64,000 bases of DNA, taken from assembly GCA_007922225.1 (NCBI GenBank), contig ML679961.1, positions 68,275,075 to 68,339,074 of the forward strand, written 5' to 3'. Under the pieces are notes generated by a model that was given only the letters and a program-made list of their open reading frames with translations, made no database searches and was not told the DNA's origin. The stretch is from Emydura subglobosa. Taxonomy: Eukaryota > Chordata > Testudines > Chelidae. The position numbers and the translations under genes are program-made. Below, piece by piece: positions 57,241 to 64,000 of this stretch; the first letter of the stretch is position 1, and every line of letters begins with the position of its first letter.

Positions 57241-57562
57241 CCTAAATTAAGTGAAAAACAGCAAGTGGGCTGGCTCCAATGGGAGGGGAAAACAGTGTTT
57301 CGTAAGGTTGTCTCTTGAGGACAGTTATGCTTCACTAAGACTATGCTGAAACTAAGGCAAAGAATATGAAAACAAGCATTTCACAAAAGGAATTGTTCTG
57401 GTTTTACAAAGAAGGAAGCAGCATAAACAATCAGGTAGTCAAGCATACATAGTATTTGCTATTTTGGGCTCCTTCAAAAAGGAGACTATCACCAGTCTTG
57501 TGTTAGAAGGCAGGGAGTGTACTAATCTGAGGGACCACCTTTAGTAGAGGAAACTTTATGTG

Positions 57563-58605
57563 TAACTTATAGAATCATACAAAAGTAGGACTGGAGAGGT
57601 CATCAAATCAAGCCTCCTGTGCTGAGGCAGGACCAAGTGAACCGAGACCTCCCTGACAGGTGTTTGTCTAACACTTTAACCTGTTCTTAAAAACCTTCAA
57701 TGATGGAGATTCCAAAATTGCCCTTTATAAACTGTTCCAGAGCTTAATTATCCTTACAGTGAGAAACTTTTCCCCAATATCTAACCTAAATCTCCCTTGC
57801 TGCAGATTAAACTGATTATATATTGTCCTACCTTCAGCAGACATGGAAAACAATCGAACACTTAACAGCCCTTAATATATTTGAAGACTGTTATTGGGTC
57901 CCACCTCAATCTTCTTTTCTCAAAGTTAAACATGTGCAGTTTAACCTTTCCTCACAGGTCATATTTTCTAACTTTTTATTGTTTTTGTTGCTCTCTTCTG
58001 GACTCCCTCCAATTTGTCCATATCTTTTTTAAAGTGTGGTGTCTAGAGCTGGACACAGCATTCCAGCTGAGGCCTCAGGGCCAAGCAGAATAAGACAATT
58101 ACTTCCCATGTCTCACATAAGACACTCCTGTTAATGCAACTCAGAATGATATTCATCTTTTTAGCAACTGCATCACATTGTTGACGCATTAAATTTGTGA
58201 TCAAGTATAACCTCCAGATCTTTTTCAGCAGTATTACTGTCTCGCTAGTTATTTCCCATTTTGTAGTTGTTTCTAAGTGTAGTACTTTACACTTGTCTTT
58301 ATTGAATTTCATCTTGTTGATTTCAGACCATTTGTCAAGATAATTTTGAATTCTAATCCTGCCCTCCAAAGTGCCTGCAACTCCTTCCAATTTAGTGTTA
58401 TCTCCCAAATTTTATAAGTATACTCTCCACTCTATTATTCAAGTCATTAACAAAAATACTGATTCAGACCCAGGTAAGACCTCTGCAGAACCCCACTAGA
58501 TACATCCCACACATTTGACAGTGAACCACTGATAACTAATTCTGTGAGTAGTCTTTCAACCAGTTCTGCACCCCGTTGTAGTAATTTCAACTAGACCATA
58601 TTAGT
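57563..58605 (-). mobile_element. CR1 LINE, about 1 kb
   Basis: The plus strand starts atagaatcatacaaaagtag then gactggagaggtcatc, the reverse complement of a CR1 3' end, and continues through the RT C-terminal region. The minus strand encodes INKMKFNKDKCKVLHLE near 58,270 and MGDNTKLEGVAGTLEGRIRI near 58,390. A frame-disrupting stop pattern makes it a fossil. It ends near 'tttcaactagaccatatta'. Confidence 0.85.
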
Positions 58606-59204
58606 GTTAGTTGATAAAGACAGTCTTGATCCAAGGCACCTTTAGAAATGGAAAGGGCTTATATCACTAATCCATTGCTGCATGGCAAAGAATTCCCATA
58701 TATATGGGGGGGAGGTATACAAAGGAAGGGAGGGTCTTTATTATTAATTTGGTATGGACTGACAATGTAGGGCTGCTGGAGAGAGAGCAAACTTGGGGAC
58801 ATATGACAGATATCTAACTTGGAAGATGGAGATTTTTAATTCCCAGCATAGCAGATGGTAAATGTGTTAGAATGTCAAAGGGACTAAAATTAGAACAGGA
58901 AAATTCTGAGTAACTTTGAGATTAACTTTGTACAAGTTTGCTTCCTCACCACAGCCAAAACACATATTACATCATTCTATCCAGATCACGCACAACCATC
59001 TGCAAATCTTAGTGAGCTAAGGATCACTTGAAAGCTTTTTAAAAGGAAGAAAAAGGAGTGGGCATCTAAAGTCCTTAAATAATTTAATCTTTGCAATATT
59101 GCTTAACAGTAACGTGTGTTTTTCTACTTGTTTAATAGCAAAGACAACTTACATTAGTAGGTAAAGTATGGTTTGTTGCTAACACACAGGACCGGAAGCC
59201 CAGA
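58606..59204. other. No gene seen
   Basis: Presumed intron, no recognisable feature. Confidence 0.35.
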
Positions 59205-59395
59205 GAGCTATCTTTTACTTTAGGCTTTGTGTGATCTTAAGCAAGTCACTTCATCTCTTCAGGTTCCCAAAATGTACAACAGGAATAAATAATGATAGGA
59301 GTTTTTGAGACATAATTCCTTAATATTTATAAAATGCTTTGAGATTTTTGGACGGCAGATGCTAGAGAAGGAAAGGTATTATTATTATTCAGAGT
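59205..59395 (+). mobile_element. MIR-like CORE-SINE
   Basis: Contains aagcaagtcacttcatctct, tgtacaacaggaataaataa and taaaatgctttgagattttt in the order of a MIR-like element, as at 8.1 kb. Ends in a TTATTATT run. Confidence 0.65.
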
Positions 59396-60199
59396 TTTGA
59401 AGTTAGAACGGGGCTCACACTTGAGATTCTGTATGATACAAGTCCTCAACCCCTTTAAGCCTTAAAGATTATTACCCTGGATTAGTCATTTCAAGAGTTA
59501 TAAAAGACTTTTCTGATCACAGCAGAAAGCAAAATTAAATTATTTCAGGAAAAAGCTTCAGTATTAACTTTTCATTATCTTAATCATGCTGTCTACTATG
59601 TGCTTTGCATGGCAGTTTCCTACAAGGCAGAGATGAAAAACTACATGCTAGTAAGTAAACAAAAAAAGTAAACTCTCTGTGCCTAACAGAAACAAGTTAA
59701 TGATGCAGAGAGTGTGTCATACCAGATTGTTGGTGGCTTGACTTAACTGCTGCTAAGCTGATGTGAAAGGAGTCCTGGAGATAGGGAAGGGGAGATGTGG
59801 CTAGAAGGTGAAAAGGAGAGCTAGGGGGTGAGCAACAGAAGACACCTGGGGGGCTGAAAGGGGGAGGAGAAGACAAAGACATGGTACACTAACTAGCACT
59901 ACGTCGGAGGAAAACAAATGTATGAGGAAAAAAAATGACAAAAATCAAAGGACACATATGGACAGAAAACCCAGAAGGATGATGTCAGGAAGAGGAGAGC
60001 AAGTAATAGGATAGGCACTCGAAAGCGAGTGATGAGGAAGAAAACGAAAAAGGAGTGGAGTGTACGTGGCACAGGATGAAGCATGCACTATAAGAGCAGG
60101 GGCTAGCCATTCATATAGCCTCCACAAAAACAAGTATGCTCATATAAGCCTTCTGAGGTCTCTCCACCTTTCTCCCCACACTCATGTACCACTCAACCA
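59396..60199. other. No gene seen; purine-rich
   Basis: The stretch 59,760-60,060 is rich in G and A on the plus strand. Open frames there are by composition. Confidence 0.4.
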
Positions 60200-60259
60200 A
60201 AAACAAGGTTACTTACCAGTAACTGATGTTCTTCGAGATGTGTTGCTCATGTCCATTCC
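60200..60259. repeat. DIRS element 2 outer inverted-repeat arm
   Basis: A 60-base arm (aaggttacttaccagtaact; gatgtgttgctcatgtccat) whose complement is at 60,454-60,513 with 57 of 60 matching. The minus strand carries CTG/GTAAGT at 60,211-60,216. Confidence 0.95.
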
Positions 60260-60453
60260 TCTATAGGTATGTGTACATCTCTGTGTACAGTTACCCAGAA
60301 CTCTTTTCCCCCTTAGTAGATTCCTGTAGGGCCGGCTCCGGCATCCCCTGGAGCCCCGCGCACATGCTGCCGTATATGAGGTGCTGCCGGCCCTACGTCC
60401 CCTCAGTCCCTTCTTTCTGCCAACACCAGCAGTGGGGATGGAGGGTGAGTTGT

Positions 60454-60513
60454 GGAATGGACATGGGCAACACATCTCAAAGAATATCAGTTACTGGTAA
60501 GTAACCTTGTTTT
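60454..60513. repeat. DIRS element 2 inner inverted-repeat arm
   Basis: The complement of 60,200-60,259; the loop is 194 bases. A further partial direct copy follows at about 60,514-60,555 (ttcttcgagtgcttgctcat). Confidence 0.95.
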
Positions 60514-60587
60514 CTTCTTCGAGTGCTTGCTCATGTCCATTCCACGATAGGTGACGAACAACCAATACCTTTGGAGGTGGGTCGGAG

Positions 60588-61475
60588 TTACCGGTGAGCT
60601 GCCTTCAGCACTCCTCTGCCAAATCCCGCATCCTCTCTCGCCTGCTGGACGATGGCGTAGTGGGACATGAAGATATGCACCAACGACCAGGCAGCAGCTT
60701 TGCAGATGTCCTGCAGGGGCACTCTCTTCAGGAAGGCTGTAGACGAGGCTTGAGCTCTGGTTGAGTGCGCTGTGATGATTCCTGGAAGCGGCACCCTTGC
60801 CTGCTTGTAGCAGAACTTGATGCATGATGTAATCCACGAGGAGATGTGCTGGGTGGAAACAGGTGAGTCTTTCATTCAGTCTGCCACTGTGATGAAGAGC
60901 TGCGTTGATTTCCGGAACGGCTTTGTATGCTCGATGAAGGCGGCCAAGGCTCATCTCACACCCAGCAAGTGCCATCTCCTCTCCTACTTCGAACTGTGAG
61001 GTTTGGGAAAAAACACGGGGAGAAAAATATCCTGATTACAATGCAATTGGGAAAGCACCTTTGGCAGGAAGGCCAGATGCGGCCTCAACTGAACCTTGCC
61101 CTTATACAACACTGTATAAGGGGGCTCTGAGGTCAAGGCCCTAATCTCGGAGACCCTCCTAGCTGAGGTAATGGCCACCAGGAAGGCTACCTTCCAGGAA
61201 AGCATGAGCAGAAGGCATGAAGCCATGGGTTCAAAGTGGGGCCCCGTGAGTCTCAAGAAGACCAGGTTGAGATGCCAGGGAGGCACCGGGTCATGGACCT
61301 GCGGATAAAGCCTCTTCACCCCCTTGAGGAACCTGATTGATATGGGATGGGAGAACAGCAATCTCCCCTCTAGCGGCTGATGGAATGCCAAAACAGCTGC
61401 CAGGTGAACCTTCAATGAGGCCAGCGCCAGACCTTGGAGCTTTAGCTGGAGCAAGTACTCCAGGATTGCCTGCAT
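60588..61475 (-). pseudogene. DIRS tyrosine recombinase, broken in two (element 2)
   Basis: The N-terminal half is open for 163 codons (61,475-60,984): AILEYLLQLKLQGLALASLK, a hydrophobic middle, then VAFLVAITSARRVSEIRALT (first catalytic Arg) and VQLRPHLAFLPKVLSQLHCN, ending PVFFPKPHSSK. The C-terminal half is in another frame (60,875-60,588): IITAHSTRAQASSTAFLKRV (H-x-x-R), then ICKAAAWSLVHIFMSHYAIV with the catalytic Tyr. All catalytic positions of a tyrosine recombinase are still visible, but a frameshift or stop near 60,980 divides the protein. It is better preserved than in element 1. Confidence 0.88.
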
Positions 61476-61479
61476 AGGT

Positions 61480-62640
61480 GAGAGGCTGGGCGGGATACTC
61501 CAGGACTCTGCCCAACTGGTAAACCGCCTCTACTTAGCCCGATACATGACCTGTATAGAAGGCTTCCTGCACCAAGCAGGCTTTCCCTCCATCCGTCAGC
61601 CACAGAGCCTCCAGGCCATGAGGTGCAGGGAGTCCAGGTCCAGGTGCAACAGGCAACCATGTCCTGGGACAGAAGGTCATGCCCCCTCGGGAGCTCCAGG
61701 GGTGGGGCGACCAAAAGGTCCAGCAGCGTGCTGAACCAGTGCTGCCTCGGCCAGGCTGGAGTAATGAGTATAATGTCTGCTCTGTCCCTCTTTATTTTCA
61801 GCAGGACCTTGAGCAGGAGCGAAATGGGCAGGAACGCGTACATGAGATTCCCTGTCCAGTCCATGAGGAATGCGTCAGAAATCGACCCGGTCTCGCGAGC
61901 CCGGAGCGAGCAGAACCTCAGACACCTTTTGTTCCAGGCCGACACAAATAGGTTCACTTGGGGAACGCCCCACTTCCGGAAGATCATAGCCACCACCTCT
62001 GGGTGTAGCGACCAGTCGTGGCGGGGTAGAAATGACCTCTGAGGCGATCCACCTCGTCGTTCTTCACTCCTGGAAGGTGAGAGGCAGTCAGGTGGAAATC
62101 GTGCCTCATGGCAAGGTCCCACAGATGGATAGCTTCCTCGCAGAAGGCTGAGGAGCACACTCCCCCCTGCCTGTTTATGTAAAACATGGCTGCGGTGTTG
62201 TCCATCAGCACCTGCACCATCCTGCCTGTCAGGAATCAGAGGAACACCCTGCACGCTAGGCGAATGGCCTCAGCTCCTTCACATTCATGTGCAGGCACCT
62301 CTCCTCCCCCGACCAGAGCCCCTGAGTGCCTAGGTTGGCGCTGATGTGGGCTCCCCAACCTACGTCCAAAGTGTCGAAAATTAGGGTGACCGACGGGACC
62401 AGTTCCTCAAATAGAACACCCTTCATCACTGCCCGGGGAGTCTGCCACCAGTCTAGGGAGGCTAGGACGGGTGGGGGAACTGTGACCACCTGGTCCAGTG
62501 GGTGTCTGCTCAGAACATATACCGAGGCTAACCATGCCTGAAGCAGTCTGAGCCTCAGGCAAGCTAGTTTCACTACGTACGTGCAGGCCGCCATGTGGCC
62601 TAACAGCTGTAGGCAGTGCCTGGCTGTTGTCATGGGACAT
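61480..62640 (-). pseudogene. DIRS RNase H and linking region, degraded (element 2)
   Basis: ASLDWWQTPRAVMKGVLFEE near 62,480 introduces RNase H: VTLIFDTLDVGWGAHISANL (first Asp kept, surrounding SDAS lost), HMNVKELRPFA (Glu) where the frame breaks near 62,260, and VQVLMDNTAAMFYINRQGG (Asp) in the next frame. Downstream are SFLPRHDWSLHPEVVAMIFR, PQVNLFVSAWNKRCLRFCSL and IILITPAWPRQHWFSTLLDL, conserved DIRS segments between RNase H and recombinase. The parts occupy at least three frames. Confidence 0.85.
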
Positions 62641-63122
62641 CAGTGCAGCTGGGAGATGATAGAGACCATCGCCTCAAAACATGGCTGAGGCAGGAAGGCT
62701 CTAGCCTGGGAAGCATCCAAAGTAGCCCCAATGCATTCTATGCGTTGCACTGGGGTTAATGTTGACTTCTGTTCGTTTATGAGTAGCCCCAGCATGCGGC
62801 ACAGGGAGCAAGTGAGGGTCATGCTTTCCTGCTCTTGGGACCTGCCTCTGATCAGCCAATTGTTTAAGTAAGGAAAAATGTGCACACCTTTTCATCTCAG
62901 ATGGACAGCCACTACCACCATGCACTTCGTAATCACCCTGGGAGCCGAAGATAGGCCAAAGGGCAGGGTTGTAAACTGGTAGTGGGAGCCAGCCACCATG
63001 AAGTGAAGAAAGCGCCTGTGGCTGGAGAGGATAGACACATGAAAGTATGCGTCCTTGAGATCAAGGGCGGCATACCAGACTCCTGGATCCAGGGAAGGGA
63101 TTGTGGAAGCTAGGATGACCAT
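62640..63122 (-). pseudogene. DIRS reverse transcriptase core, inactivated (element 2)
   Basis: From 63,122: DPGVWYAALDLKDAYFHVSI (RT block A with the first catalytic Asp), HYQFTTLPFGLSSAPRVITK (block B), then in another frame VHIFPYLNNWLIRGRSQEQE. DIRS-type RTs have an Asp-Asp pair where this copy reads Asn-Asn (codons at 62,859-62,864), so polymerisation would be lost. This is followed by LLINEQKSTLTPVQRIECIG, the connection region. A frame change lies near 62,890. Confidence 0.88.
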
Positions 63123-64000
63123 GAGAAACCTGAGTCATCTGACATATCGAACTGTTTGAGGGAATCCCACAGGTTGAAATTATACCTGCCCAGGAGAGCC
63201 TGCTGGTTGGCAATCCTAAACTGAAGGCTTGCCATGGAATAAATCTCTCTCCCAAACAAGTCCAGCTTCTTATTGTCCTTGTTCTTGGGAGTTGACCCTG
63301 GCTGACCTTGCCTATCCTGCTGGTTCGCAGCATCTACTACCTGGGTTCCCGGAGTGGGGTGTGAGAACAAATACTCAATGGCCGGGACATAATATTTCTT
63401 CTCAGCCGCCTTTGACATCGGGGCAACTGAGAAAGGGTTTGCCACAGGGCCCTCACGATCTTAAGGATCCCTTCGTGGACTGGGAGGGCCACTAGAGCTG
63501 GGGCAGCCGCCGCCAGCACATTGAAGAGGCTATCTGCGGCCTCTTTTAGCTCCTCCACCTCCAGCCCCAAGTTGGAGGCAACCCTCTTGAGCAGCTCCTG
63601 GTGCGCCTGAAATCATCCAGTGGCACAGAGTGGCCCTGGGAGACTGCCTCGTCAGGAGAGGAGGAGAAGGATTGCAGTGGTGCAGCCTGCGAGTGTGCCC
63701 CCTCCTGGTGAAGGGTTGTACCCACTGAAGTTCTCTCCTGGCGGTCCGACTCCTTGTCCGAGGAGTGATACCGATGGGCCTTCTCCTGTACAGGAGGCAC
63801 GGACTGCACCCCTGACGATTTAATGGATTGGGGCTCAGGTCCCACCTCGAGGCCAAATAAGGCCATTGTTGCAGCCACTGTCCCTGGGGCCAGCCTGGGG
63901 CTAACTGCTCCACGGGCTCTGGCACTTTATGGGGGTGTCGACTTGCCCCATGACTGCCCCCCCGGGAGACTCCAAGGCATCATCGGAGTCAGAGGCCCTG
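63110..64000 (-). pseudogene. DIRS gag-like protein, partial and degraded (element 2)
   Basis: Segments read MALFGLEVGPEPQSIKS and SSSPDEAVSQGHSVPLDDF (63,880-63,600), GLEVEELKEAADSLFNVLAA then LPVHEGILKIVRALWQ (63,560-63,440), and PMSKAAEKKYYVPAIEYLFS then KLDLFGREIYSMASLQFRIA (63,420-63,200). The last is the most conserved DIRS gag segment (KKYYVP...LF.HP......VDA; LDLFGRK.Y...LQFRIAN). Gag ends at 63,110 almost directly against RT block A, leaving no room for the usual C-terminal gag and RT N-terminus. The 5' end is outside the window. Confidence 0.82.

Larger units (their letters stand above)
60200..64000 (-). mobile_element. DIRS-like retrotransposon (element 2), runs off window
   Basis: Same family and orientation as element 1, but longer. 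From 64,000 downwards: gag, reverse transcriptase, RNase H, the linking region, tyrosine recombinase, internal complementary region and right inverted repeat. The 5' end lies beyond the window. Frames are broken in several places and the RT catalytic Asp pair is replaced, so it is inactive. Sequence between the gag core and the RT core is too short for an intact element, pointing to an internal deletion. Confidence 0.92.

Noticed and set aside
61546..62042. Plus-strand ORFs (up to 139 codons) in DIRS element 2
   Set aside because: Antisense to recognisable DIRS coding sequence; no independent similarity.

Overview
This window looks like vertebrate nuclear DNA from a reptile, most probably a turtle. 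The evidence is interspersed coding exons with canonical splice sites plus a repeat load dominated by CR1-type LINEs, DIRS-like tyrosine-recombinase retrotransposons, hAT and Harbinger-type DNA transposons, many short inverted-repeat elements (MITEs) and MIR-like SINEs. There are no operons, prokaryotic genes or CRISPR arrays. The species call is inference from repeat content; another sauropsid is possible.

One protein-coding gene is supported: the 3' part of CSTPP1 (C11orf49), a centriolar-satellite regulator of the tubulin polyglutamylase complex, on the minus strand. Six exons (18,021-18,105; 10,704-10,789; 8,843-9,038; 7,607-7,716; 3,574-3,637; 2,620-2,797) have acceptor and donor sites, compatible phases and a continuous reading frame of about 238 codons to the stop. 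The earlier exons were not found; 18.1-64 kb is probably upstream intron filled with repeats. The first ~1.9 kb is its 3' flank and may hold the 3' end of a convergent gene.

Region by region: 0-18 kb is the exon-bearing part, with small repeats (CR1 3' ends, a MIR-like SINE, several MITEs). 18-29.8 kb is repeat-poor to moderate, with minus-strand CR1 pieces around 25-26.5 kb. 29.8-33.35 kb holds a duplicated block (copy A) cut by a decayed DIRS-like element. 33.6-38.6 kb has a hAT-type MITE, an L1-like endonuclease fossil and a run of CR1 fragments. 41.6-46.8 kb holds a dead hAT transposase, CR1 copies, and a 999-bp hAT-type insertion that splits a CR1. 47.3-49.1 kb is a dead Harbinger element. 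53-55.2 kb is copy B of the duplicated block, split by a 1.2-kb solo-LTR-like insertion. 55.7-57.2 kb is an anomalous GC-rich, CpG-rich island. 57.6-58.6 kb is a CR1. From 60.2 kb to the window end is a second DIRS-like element running out of the window.

All mobile-element genes seen are inactivated by stops, frameshifts, deletions or loss of catalytic residues. The most informative structures are nested or paired insertions whose empty sites can be read in the same window, and the long inverted repeats at the DIRS 3' ends.
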